This document shows, piece by piece, positions 9,780-18,959 of a stretch of DNA of 64,000 bases. Where the stretch lies: assembly GCA_009746045.1 (NCBI GenBank), contig RPFO01000310.1, forward strand, positions 436,734 through 500,733. The letters run 5' to 3'. The stretch is from Mesostigma viride. Its lineage: Eukaryota; Streptophyta; Mesostigmatophyceae; Mesostigmatales; Mesostigmataceae. Position numbers and translations under genes: made by a program. The notes under the pieces are model-generated. The model saw only the letters and a list, made by a program, of their open reading frames with translations. It was not told the DNA's origin and searched no databases. The first letter of the stretch is position 1, and each line of letters starts with the position of its first letter.

Positions 9780-10526
9780 TGTCAAATATCTAGCGATGAT
9801 TCTCTACTTTTGTCACGCATTATGGTATCACGCATTATATGCGGGAAAAATTGACGCCGTCAGCTAGGTGTTTATTTACACGACTTGTTGTTGGGTTTGC
9901 ATCCCTATTAATTGCACCCACAGGTCGTTGACTAACTTAATATCATATACAATGTTTGAGTGTACTAAAATCCGAATGATGTTGCTCGGAATACACTAGC
10001 AAGCGTTACCTGTCAGCACCGTTACAGGTGCCGTAATTTACATCGGCTCTCTCCGGATCAGATCAGGTCCGCAGTTTGTGGTGCCGCCCTGGAGGCGATA
10101 GGACTTTGAGCCTATCAGACCACACACACAATGTACCATGATGTGGACAATAGATTACAGGCTGCAAAGTCGTTATTATCTAGTGTTCTTTCCGTGGTTG
10201 TAGAGACGCTAAGCTGCAGTGCCGTCAGATGTAAATCAACGGTGCATAATGCATTAGCCGCCACTACTTTGTGTGCCTAGAGTTGTTTTGCTTGCTAGCC
10301 GTAAGTGGCCCCGACCCAGTGTTGGTCGTGTGACCCTGCCCAGTGTTGGCATTGTCATTTGCCCTGGCCCAGTGTTGGCTATGGTAGACTGCGCCCAGTG
10401 TTGGCCGCACCGTGTTTTCCACTCTCAGTAAACGTATTTTAATACAAGAAGTCTTTTCCATACACTTGTGCAATATCTGGGTCATAACAGGCAAAAGATC
10501 TTTCCTCCGAGCCCCGGTTTCTGACA
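9780..10526 (+). repeat. 3' LTR of the gag-only element
   Basis: 747 bp, TGTCA...TGACA, nearly identical to 7756-8502. The short purine stretch ATGGGGG just upstream is a candidate polypurine tract. Confidence 0.93.
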
Positions 10527-11465
10527 CCATCCACCATGCTGGTGAGGTGGCGACAGGTCCCCTGATTTTCCACGGTTGGAATGAGTATAGGAGCTTGTGT
10601 TTTGCATGTGCTTCGCGTAGATGTTGTGTCTGGTTCGATAAGGGGCAGCAGACCGGCGCCGACTCCCGTCTGGGGGTCAGCAATGTTTTCTGATGAGCTG
10701 TTGTGGGTGATCTGTGGGGTTTCGCCTAAGGTCCTGAAGGTTGTACATACTTCTCAAGTTCTTAGCTGAACACCTATGGGCTGCCACAGTTGGCCAACCT
10801 CTTGTACATGGGTAACACAACGAGCCTCCCGGGAAGGGATAGGGACTCATTGTAATTTGTTTGTGCTCCTGAACCAGTATGGGTGCTATGTACATATAAT
10901 AAGGAATCCAAGCTGACTGTCATGCCCAGTGGGTTGTGACTTGTAGTTGGGGAGGATGTCCAGTACCCATTGTGTGTGTTTGTATGTATACTTGTGTGAG
11001 CTGCTACAGCTCAAGAAAAGAAAGGATTGGAGTTAACGCCAAGCGCATTGGCGTGATCCTGATTCGGCATATCTCTGCGATTCCAGCGGCACCGGAACGA
11101 GGTCATTCCGACAAGTATCAAGAAAGTTATGGCGTTCCGACCGGTCGCGCGCGAGCGCGAGCCGGCTGTTCTTCTAAGTCGGACGTGAATATTTGCCGAC
11201 GACATATGGGGTCGACAGTAATTCCTGGGCTGACAGGAATTAGGTGCTGAACCTACGACGGTATTGGATTAATACGTCGTACGCAGGAAATAGGAACCTT
11301 AACCTGTGGTCTGTTGGTACCGCAGGCTTAGTCCTAGGTGCAGATGCAATAGTCACTGTGGACTGTGCTCTGTGGTCACTGTACTGTATGGCAGGCCTAC
11401 TGTATAGGAACTGGGCGCTGTACAGGTAGTGAATACTGTACCGGGAGTGTTATTACTGAGCAGGC
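10527..11465. other. Non-coding stretch, probably the rest of the CopA 3' flank
   Basis: The first bases repeat the CCATC target of the gag-only element, so this continues the sequence left of 7756. No convincing coding frame is present. A short inverted repeat TAATTCCTG/CAGGAATTA lies at about 11219-11242. The last five bases are CAGGC, the target duplication of the chromovirus that starts at 11466. Confidence 0.6.
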
Positions 11466-12037
11466 TGTTACGTCGCGTAACAATTCGTTGTAGTTACGGA
11501 CGTAAATTAGGTCCTTGGCCTCGGTTGTTCCTAGGTTTACGTGTAGTTCTAGCTGGGACATAATTGTCCTCGTAACAGTACTGTGGTATATTGGGTGCCT
11601 TTGGGCGCCGCGCCGCGTACTTTATTAGTGGTCCTTATCCTTTGGTAGAATGTAGTGGACCGGCGTGCATCTGTGCACCTGCCTGTGTTTCTGTGTTTCT
11701 GCAGGCGAGGGCCAGGTCGGCCCGAGCCTGTTGGACCGTTGGTGACCATTTATGCACGTTCCACTCCTTGTGTGGCCACTCGGCGTGTGTTAAATGAATT
11801 AACACATATTAGCTTGGGTCACGGCAGTATAGTTGTGTTTCCTTCCTCTATTCCTGGAGTAAACGGGTTTGTGTAAATGGCTTATGGCGTATTACAGTAG
11901 CACATACGTAAATGCATTGAGATCTGGATCGTCTCGTTCGTCTTTCGCTAGGGGTTTAACTAGAGGCGGCCTTACTAGTCTAGGTAGCATCAGGACAGGT
12001 AGAGGTAGAGGTGGCGGTAGAGGCTTGCGGCGTAACA
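11466..12037 (+). repeat. 5' LTR of chromovirus C1
   Basis: 572 bp. The first 17 bases form an inverted repeat, TGTTACG-TCG-CGTAACA, and the LTR ends GGCGTAACA. The last part of the LTR is inside the leader reading frame that starts at 11884. Confidence 0.93.
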
Positions 12038-12183
12038 ATGGTATCGGAGGGATTTTAAATAGAGAGCGAGACGACGATCCTCTGCAACATACGTCATTGA
12101 ATCAACCCTTCCGCGGCTGGGAAAATGAAGACGACACCTACTTGACAGGTAATGGGCGGGTCGCCTGCGAGCTGGGGGGGTAG
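11884..12183 (+). CDS. Leader ORF crossing the LTR boundary, RG-rich
   Basis: The ATG at 11884 lies inside the 5' LTR; the frame runs through the LTR end and primer site to a TAG at 12181-12183. The product is Arg/Gly/Ser-rich with an RGRGGGRG stretch around residue 45-52, like RNA-binding RGG boxes. C3 (minus strand, 43289-43567) has a related frame sharing a MAY start, NALR, LTSLG, RNNGIGG and PLQH, although its DNA has diverged. C2 has the same frame with one break. Conservation of the protein suggests it is translated. A consensus donor CAG/GTAATG sits at 12148/12149 near the end of the frame, so it may be the first exon of a spliced protein. Confidence 0.6.
   Translation: MAYYSSTYVNALRSGSSRSSFARGLTRGGLTSLGSIRTGRGRGGGRGLRRNNGIGGILNRERDDDPLQHTSLNQPFRGWENEDDTYLTGNGRVACELGG
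12039..12050 (+). promoter_or_regulatory. Primer binding site, initiator-Met tRNA-like
   Basis: TGGTATCGGAGG begins two bases after the 5' LTR. It resembles the iMet primer site TGGTATCAGAGC. The C3 copy has the same sequence in the same place. Confidence 0.8.
12143..12154 (+). promoter_or_regulatory. Candidate 5' splice donor at end of leader ORF
   Basis: TGACAG/GTAATGGG here; C2 has CCAG/GTAATGGG and C3 has CCAG/GTAAGGGG in the equivalent position. Candidate acceptors follow a pyrimidine stretch near 12388 (CAATAG), with matching TTTAG sites in C2 and C3. Confidence 0.5.
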
Positions 12184-12537
12184 TGCTGCCCGATTCGGGA
12201 CACGCCCTGCCTAGAAGATAGACCTGCTCGAAGCGGAAAATCCTTTTATAGATAGCTCCTTTTCCTCGTTTTGTTTTCCTGAGAAATGTTGCTTACTGTC
12301 GTAGATAGGTGATGGTTTCGGTTCGGTGTTAGTGAGACGATTAGCGTCTTGGTAGGTTCCACCTTTTCCTTCGTGCTGCTGTACAATAGACGGCCGCACT
12401 CGCAGAAAGTCACTGGGTCGCTGACTTTAGGACTACGAGCGCTGGACCATTGCCGCCCTCGTCATTTCGGTGATCCAGATAACCCAGCTAAGTCGACTCC
12501 TACCCCTTCCACTCCTATCGTGACTACTCAAGAACAA

Positions 12538-12547
12538 CAAGGTGCGT
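12538..12547 (+). promoter_or_regulatory. Candidate 5' splice donor just before the HBD ORF
   Basis: CAAG/GTGCGT ends at 12547, five bases before the ATG of the hybrid-binding-domain ORF. C2 has CAG/GTGAGT and C3 has AAG/GTACGT at the same place, all good donors. A strong acceptor (long T/C tract then ATCTAG) ends at 13007, 23 bases before the gag ATG. Confidence 0.55.
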
Positions 12548-12551
12548 TAAC

Positions 12552-12776
12552 ATGAGCCAGCGGCGATCTTTTACTGCTCCTTCCCATTCTTCTAGCGATA
12601 ATAGTCTAGCTAAATATTACGTAGTGATTACGCCTCAATGGTCCTCCATTTTCCTTTCTTGGTCCGACGCTAGGAAGATCGTTCAGAATCGTGTATACAA
12701 CGTAATTAGGTATAAGAAATTTATGTCCTTCGAAGAAGCTCAGCAGTTCCTTATAGATCATAGCCAACAGATTTAG
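12552..12776 (+). CDS. Hybrid-binding (RNase H1 N-terminal / viroplasmin) domain ORF
   Basis: A 74-codon frame from an ATG. Residues 20-68 match the RNase H1 hybrid-binding domain, also found in caulimovirus viroplasmin (Cauli_VI family): a KYYVV strand, an IFLSWSDA turn and helix, then RYKKF and FEEAQQFL. This fold binds RNA:DNA hybrids or dsRNA. No RNase H catalytic domain follows. Compared with C2, one base is missing near 12768, which truncates the frame; in C2 it continues to LGLHVRPIPH. C3 carries a third, diverged copy. It lies directly behind a splice donor, between leader ORF and Gag, so it may be made only from unspliced RNA. The domain call is strong; the role in the element is inferred. 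Confidence 0.8.
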   Translation: MSQRRSFTAPSHSSSDNSLAKYYVVITPQWSSIFLSWSDARKIVQNRVYNVIRYKKFMSFEEAQQFLIDHSQQI

Positions 12777-12969
12777 GCCTGCATGTACGCCCTATTCCTC
12801 ATGGTCGTCCTCCGTAGAAGCTCTAGTCTTTGCTACCCCTCCTTCTTCTCCCCCTAAACGGGCTGCATCTGCATCTGCCTCAGATACTCCTCTCACTTTG
12901 GAGTTTGGTTCCCTATCCATTACTGTTGTTAAAAAGGATTGATTTTAATTTTGTTCTTGCTTCAGACCT

Positions 12970-13007
12970 TCAAGGTTTTTCCTTTTTCCTTTGTTGCTTT
13001 CATCTAG
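12970..13007 (+). promoter_or_regulatory. Candidate 3' splice acceptor before gag
   Basis: A long pyrimidine-rich tract is followed by CATCTAG ending at 13007. The gag ATG is at 13030. With the donor at 12541/12542 it would remove the hybrid-binding-domain ORF as an intron of about 466 bases. Confidence 0.45.
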
Positions 13008-13029
13008 ATTCCTATTCCTTTACTTAAAG

Positions 13030-14772
13030 ATGGATCCAGTGGGTGGAGATATGTCGCCTATACCTACCAATAATAATAATAATACTAATACTAATAATAC
13101 AATAACAATAACAATACTCGTGGTAACCGACGGGACTCCTTGGAAACGGTACACCATCTCACTCCTCAAGGTATTCTGCGTACCTCACCTCCTTCTCCTG
13201 TTGCTGGTGGTCGCCGTCGTCCCTCAATTACCCCACCTACCTATGAACAACGTATTTCACAAGTCAGATTTAGTGATGAACCCTTCTTTCTTGAACCAGG
13301 CCCCTGCCCCTTCTGCAACCTTGGCTCACCCTCCAGCAGGTCCTCACTAACTAACAATGCTTCTAGGCCTCCTTCCCACCCTGTGCCTTCCATGCCTGCC
13401 TTTAACACGGGTCGTACCTCTGCCCCTGTCGGCCCTTCTGGGCGCCCTAGTGCAGTTCCCTTTTACCCACCTGCTTCCTGGTCCTACCCTGAGACGGCCT
13501 ATGAGGCTGCCCAGGTCCCTACCCGTGTGGCTGATTTAGAAGTTAATGATTTCAGTACCATGCCCCTAGATGATAGGAATTATGATCATTTTGCCTACTC
13601 CTCTCTTCGTGAGCAATATACTGTTCCCTTCTCCTATGGGCACCATCCTGAAACGGTGGCTCCCTCTAGACCCCTACCCAAAACTTTTCCTATCCCTTCC
13701 TTCTATCCCGCTTATGTAGCAGTGGAAGATAGTGGCCCTATGGGAAAAACTGATTCTTCTAATCCCCCTAAGCCTCCTGCTCTTCCCCTCTTTGCCAACC
13801 TTCCTAAGCTGGATGTCAAGTCTACCCCTCAACAGTTTTTCACTTTATTATGTTGCTCACCCAGAACACAGAGTCTGGCAGAACCACAATAGGTGGCGCC
13901 TCTCTGATGCTGTACTAGTTCCTCATTATCTTACTACCTGCATTACTCCTGAGCTTGCTAACCTCATCCAGTGTGAGTCTCTTGCCTCTCATGCCTACCC
14001 AAACTCTGTAGCAGAATTGTTTAAGCGTTTAGAGAACCATTTAGTCCCTCCCGATGCAGATTGGCAGGATAGATTAGCCTTTGGTACCTTGCAGCAGGGT
14101 ACCAAATCCTTCAAAGAATATATGAAAGAGTTTGATGCCCAGATGGTACGAATTAGGGATTTGTCGGGCGCAGAAGTACGTGCCCGCTTCCTTCAGGGCC
14201 TCAGTAGACCCTTATTGCGTGAAGTCAAGCGCCAGTTCTCTGCCTACCGTTTTACTGACCTGCCCCTCAAGCATGTGCGCCAGCATCTTTTACGAGTAGC
14301 AGATTTCTTCTCCACGCCTTCTCTTCCTACCCGTTCCCGTATTAATAATATTAGTCTTACCCCTGAGGAGGAGAACTCCTATGTAGAAGAATTAGATATT
14401 TGTGTGACTGACCTTTCAGCTCTGGATGTCTCTCATATCACCTGCTATCATTGTAAGGAAGTAGGTCATCTTAAACGTGAGTGCCCCAAGTTCCTTTCGG
14501 GTGCTCCCCCTCATCCCGACGCTCGCCCTCCTCGTACCCCTCAGCGTGCTCCTATTCGTCCCACTTCAGGACGCATTCCTTCAGCTACCCCTAGTAGGCT
14601 GAATGCTGTGCAGACAGGATCCCCAGGGTTCCCCTATGATAATCAGGCTCCCGCACCCTCTTCAATCCCTCGTGACCCTCCAGCAGTGGCTTTTCCGCCA
14701 GGGTCTTCTTCGGGGTTAGTTCCTATGGATTTGGGGGGGAGGGGGAACAGTAGGCCTGTCAGCCGGGGGTAA
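13030..14772 (+). CDS. gag: Chromovirus C1 Gag with CCHC knuckle (two frameshifts)
   Basis: The ATG at 13030 (MDPVGGDMSP) opens a frame that enters an AAT/AAC microsatellite encoding poly-Asn/Thr. The protein then continues in the frame open over 13140-13892 (Pro-rich) and, after a shift near the T run at 13840, in the frame ending at 14772. The last part has the retrotransposon Gag capsid region (for example VAELFKRLENHL, FKEYMKEFDAQM) and a zinc knuckle CYHCKEVGHLKREC at about 14442-14485. The tail is Pro/Arg-rich. The first break is in the microsatellite and the second in a homopolymer. Pol starts in the same frame 40 bases later, past two stops. Confidence 0.82.
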
Positions 14773-14811
14773 CCTGGACAGGTCCTTAGATAGTACCCCA
14801 GATAATAATTT

Positions 14812-17247
14812 TTGCTGCCTGTTTTTATAACCTCTGTAGGAGCTGAATCATCCCTACCACTACGTGTGCGTCCTCTTATGTTCTTGAATGGTGGCTTAAC
14901 CGTCCCTCATACTGTTGTAGACCCCTTCTTGCATGCTGATGAACTCTTGAATGTCTCTGTGTTAGTGGATAGCGGTGCGGCTAGCTCCTTTGTGAGCGAG
15001 GCCCTAGTTAGGCGTTTAGGACTAGTCCCTACCCCTCACACAAAAACTGTCACTGTCCATTATGCTGACGGTCGCACCAGTCATTCCCCGGGTACGGTGT
15101 CCCTTCCCCTGGTCATACAAGGACGTACGGTCAACCTGACGGCCACTATAGGCCCTATCACTACAGCTGATGTATTACTAGGATTAGATTGGCACCAGGA
15201 TAATAAGATTACTATTAATTATGATACTATGGTCATTTGGTTTCCAGATAGCTCTTACTGGGTACCGGAACGTCATTATAGATTAGAAAATTTATCCTTG
15301 GTAGATATTACTCCTCCTACACCTGTTGATCCTCCTGTGAGACCTATACCTGAAGTATTAATGTCCAATGACGAATTGCGATCTGAACTAAAGGAATATG
15401 GATACCTATTATGTATGTTCCTTCAGTTAGAAGTACAAGAGATACCTATCACTAATAATAGTGTGGATATAGATGTAAACACAGTGGATACAATAGGAGT
15501 GGGATTTACTGAAAATGAAATAGTAAGATACATGGCTGTGATAGATTCCTCAAAAGTATTTGAAGAAAAGACTCCTTCTTATCCTCCTCCTCGTTCTGTT
15601 TTACACCGTGTAGTTATCAAGGACGGTGCAGTTCCTACGCACTCTCCGATGTATAGAATGGGCCCTACCGAATTAAAGGAACTAAAACAGATTTTAGTGT
15701 CACTATTAGAAGCAGGATTGATAGAGCCTAGTAACTCCCCCTACTCCGCTGGTGTCCTGTTAGTTCCTAAGCCAAATGGCAAGTTTCGCCTAGTTACTGA
15801 TTATAGGAAGTTAAACGATATTACTGTGAAGTCTAAATACCCTCTACCTCGTATTGATGATATATTTAATAAGGTTAAAGGTTCTACCTGTTTCACAGTA
15901 CTAGATTGTGCGGATGGTTTTTGGCAACTACGTATAGCTCCTGAGGATTGCCACAAAACCGCCTTTGCTACCCCTTTTGGGCATTACCAGTTTAGAGTAG
16001 CGGCTATGGGACTCTGTAACTCTCCTGCCTCTTTCCAAATGTTAATGAATGAAGTGCTTAGACCTGTTATGGGAAATTCTCACCTTCCTCAAGTGTCCTC
16101 TGATTTAAAGGATCCTTCCTTCTCCTCTGTTTCTTTATCTGAGCATGACCGTTCTTGTGCTCAAGCTTACTTAGATGATATCCTTATTTATTCTCCTGAT
16201 TTTGAAACGCACCTACGTGATTTAAAGAAAGTATTAGAAATCATGGCTGAAAATTCTTTATGGGCGCGCCGTGCTAAAGTTCGTTCTGGTAGGAGTGTCC
16301 CATTTTTAGGGCACGTTCTGTCAGATGCCGGGGTTGCTACCGACCCGGATAAGACTAAGTCAATTCAGGAATGGCCTACCCCTACCGACGTTAAAGGTGT
16401 ACGTAGTTTTCTAGGAATTGCTTCTTACTATAGGCGTTTTATCCCGCGTTTCGCAACTATAGCAGCCCCTATTAATCATCTATTAAAGAAGGATATCCCC
16501 TTTGTTTGGAGTAGTGAATGTCAGTCGGCTTTTCAGTGTCTAAAATCCCTACTCCTCTCCCCTCCCGTACTCATCCTACCGGATACTACTAAACCCTTTG
16601 TTGTAGCTACAGATGCTAGCAAGGTAGCTATAGGGGGCGTCCTTCTCCAGGATCAGGGTCAGGGCTTACAGCCAATCGAGTATATCTCTAGGACAATGCT
16701 TCCTGCGGAGCGTAACTATCCCGTACACCAGCAGGAACTATTAGCTGTGGTGTATTGTTGCCACGCGTGGCAGCACTTTCTTAAAGGTGCTCAATTTGAT
16801 GTTTGTCTGAATGAACCCTGTGAGATTGATCCTTATAGATTAGTTATCCAGACGGATCACCGTCCCCTTACCCATCTTCTCTCACAACCCAACCTTACCC
16901 CTCGTCAAGCGCGCTGGATGGAGTTTTTAGCACAGTTTTCCCCTTTTAAACTTCAGTATGTTAAGGGTGTAGATAACATAGTACCAGATGCACTCTCCCG
17001 TCGTGCAGATTACTCCTTTTTCGAGGACCTTGATGTTCTCAATACTACTCTAGTTCCTACTACTATGGGTGTAACCCCTTATGGTGAACTACCTGATGAT
17101 GAATCCTATGCCTACCTCTTTCATACAGCTGTTCGCATGCCTGATCTCCTTTCTCACGTAGGACTCTCTCTCCCGTGTGAGGCCCTTCCTGTGGCCTCGG
17201 TGGGGGGGAGGGGAAAAATAAAATTTCTATACCGCTTAGCCATATAG
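14812..17247 (+). CDS. pol: Chromovirus C1 protease, RT and RNase H
   Basis: An 811-codon frame. Protease: LVDSGAASSF near residue 53 and VLLGLDWH near 122. RT: LVPKPNGKFRLVTDYRKLN (about 318), FTVLDCADGFWQL (about 361, first catalytic Asp), GLCNSPASFQ (about 402) and YLDDILIY (about 453, second and third Asp). RNase H: FVVATDASK (about 595), the HQQELLAVV Glu region and IQTDHRPL. All key residues are present. The frame ends early near 17205 because a G run is one base shorter than in C4, where the same site reads through into integrase. A single Pol polyprotein is therefore the ancestral state. The usual chromovirus order PR-RT-RH-INT is kept. Confidence 0.93.
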   Translation: MLPVFITSVGAESSLPLRVRPLMFLNGGLTVPHTVVDPFLHADELLNVSVLVDSGAASSFVSEALVRRLGLVPTPHTKTVTVHYADGRTSHSPGTVSLPLVIQGRTVNLTATIGPITTADVLLGLDWHQDNKITINYDTMVIWFPDSSYWVPERHYRLENLSLVDITPPTPVDPPVRPIPEVLMSNDELRSELKEYGYLLCMFLQLEVQEIPITNNSVDIDVNTVDTIGVGFTENEIVRYMAVIDSSKVFEEKTPSYPPPRSVLHRVVIKDGAVPTHSPMYRMGPTELKELKQILVSLLEAGLIEPSNSPYSAGVLLVPKPNGKFRLVTDYRKLNDITVKSKYPLPRIDDIFNKVKGSTCFTVLDCADGFWQLRIAPEDCHKTAFATPFGHYQFRVAAMGLCNSPASFQMLMNEVLRPVMGNSHLPQVSSDLKDPSFSSVSLSEHDRSCAQAYLDDILIYSPDFETHLRDLKKVLEIMAENSLWARRAKVRSGRSVPFLGHVLSDAGVATDPDKTKSIQEWPTPTDVKGVRSFLGIASYYRRFIPRFATIAAPINHLLKKDIPFVWSSECQSAFQCLKSLLLSPPVLILPDTTKPFVVATDASKVAIGGVLLQDQGQGLQPIEYISRTMLPAERNYPVHQQELLAVVYCCHAWQHFLKGAQFDVCLNEPCEIDPYRLVIQTDHRPLTHLLSQPNLTPRQARWMEFLAQFSPFKLQYVKGVDNIVPDALSRRADYSFFEDLDVLNTTLVPTTMGVTPYGELPDDESYAYLFHTAVRMPDLLSHVGLSLPCEALPVASVGGRGKIKFLYRLAI

Positions 17248-18883
17248 CGACTAGGTCAGGAAAGTCTTATGAAAACATAGTCCCTCTAGGACCTCCCCTT
17301 CTCTTTGGCAAGGCGGTAGGAGATCTCTTTAAACCTGTTCTGGATACCTCTGTAGCGATGCCTACCTCTGATCTTGAACGCCTTATTAGTAGATTTACGG
17401 CCACTGAGCCGGAAGCATTAGCTGCCATTGCTGCCCATCCCCAACAATTAGGCAAGCACCCTTGTAAATTTGTAGGTGGATTTTTATATGTGCAGATAGC
17501 AGATTCTCCCCCTCAATGGCGCCTGTATGTCCCTCCTATCTGTCGCTCCTCCTTGCTCTTTGAGTTGCATGACTTAGCTGCTCATCAGGGTGGTAAACGG
17601 GTACGGGACCTAGTAGCCCGCTCTTACTACTGGCCTTCCCTTTTAAAGGATGTAGATGAGTATGTTAGAACCTGTCAATCTTGCCAGGAGATGAAACCCA
17701 ACAATGTAGGACAGATAGCAGAGCCTAGGACCTTACCTGATCCCATCATGCCGTGGGACTCCATTATGATGGATTTTGTAGGACCTTTTAGGAAGAATGA
17801 TAGAGGTAACGCCCAGATCCTTGTTTTCGTAGATCGTTTTACTCGTATGTGTCATCTCGTGCCGTGTCCCTTAGAACTCACCGCACGCGATTGCGCACGC
17901 CTATACCTTAATAACGTATATAGATATCATGGTTTGAGTAGGCAGTTTATTAGTGATAAAGATAAGTTATTTACTTCTGATTTTTGGCAGCAGTTCTTCG
18001 CTGCTATCGGTACCAAGGTCACCTTCGGTACTGCCTACCACTCCTCCTCGTCTCATTTAGTAGAACGTTTGAATAGGGTAGTGGAAGAAGCTCTGCGGCA
18101 CTATGTGAATGGCTCTGGGAGTGATTGGGAGGATTATCTATGTCTGGTAGAGTTTTCCCTTAACAACTGCCCTCAGGCTGCGCATGGTTATACGCCCTTC
18201 TTCCTAGATACTGGTAGACAACCTCTTACCCCTACCTCTCTCTTAGCTAGTCCTTTAAGGGACAAGGATGATGTGTCCCGGGATACTGTAGAAGGTGTGC
18301 AGGCGTTATTAGATAAGATGAAGAATGCACACGACAACGCTATTGCAGGGTACCATAGGGCGCAGGCCAAATACCTTGCTAGGTTGCGTGCCTCATTAGA
18401 TAGAAGAGCACCTGAGATAGAAATAGGAGATTTAGTCTTAGTAGAAGGCCCCCGTGTTGGCCGATTCGCTCATAAGTTCGAAGCTGAACTGAAAGTGAAA
18501 CTTAGGCCCGCCTTCTTAGGACCCTTCCGTGTGTTGTCTAGAGTAGGTAATTTCTGTATGAGATAGATATTCCTACCTCTTGGCAGACCCACTCGCGCAC
18601 CTTTCATAGAAGCCAGCTGAAGCTCTATCATCAGAGCACGTTCGCTGGTAGAGAATTAGCCCCTGCCCCTTTAGAGCATAATCCTGATACTGGTGAGGTA
18701 GAGGATGAGGTAGAGGGTATCGTGGCCCATAGAGATATCAAAAAGGGCCGCGGTACCCAGCGCCAGTATAAGGTGAAGTGGATGTATGCTCGTAGTGAGG
18801 TAGATAAGGTCTGGTATACGGAGAGTGAGCTAGATGGGTGTAGTCGCCTGCTGCAGGAGTATAAAACCCTGCATAAGCTCTAG
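17226..18883 (+). CDS. pol: Chromovirus C1 integrase and chromodomain (one frameshift)
   Basis: The integrase part is open to 18566: H-x-H zinc region at HDLAAH with CQSC; catalytic Asp in MMDFVGPF, Asp in FISDKDKLF, Glu in HLVERLNRVVEEA; and a GPF module near LRPAFLGPFRVL. One base is missing near 18553 relative to C3. In the next frame the protein continues through a linker into a chromodomain at about 18711-18883: EGIVAHRDIKKG, QYKVKWMYA, VWYTESELDGC, then LLQEYKTLHKL and TAG. Chromodomains of this type direct integration to heterochromatin marked on histone H3. This places the element among chromoviruses. Confidence 0.9.
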
Positions 18884-18959
18884 TTGTAGACCTTCTCCTC
18901 TCTTATGTTATGTCTGCTGTCGACGGGTGGTTGGTTGTCCCCTCCCCTCCGCAGCCGTC

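Larger units (their letters stand above)
7756..10526 (+). mobile_element. Complete gag-only (TR-GAG type) LTR retrotransposon
   Basis: Two 747-bp direct repeats beginning TGTCA and ending TGACA flank a 1.28-kb interior. A 5-bp target duplication CCATC lies at 7751-7755 and 10527-10531. The repeats differ at only three positions that I can see, so insertion is recent. The interior carries a primer site, a short ORF and a Gag with a zinc knuckle, but no protease, RT, RNase H or integrase. It must therefore move using enzymes from another element. It interrupts the 3' region of CopA. Confidence 0.93.

Noticed and set aside
17190-17230. Programmed frameshift between RNase H and integrase at a G/A run
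   Set aside because: C4 has one more G at the same place and reads straight through, and C3 is also in frame, so C1 simply lost a base.
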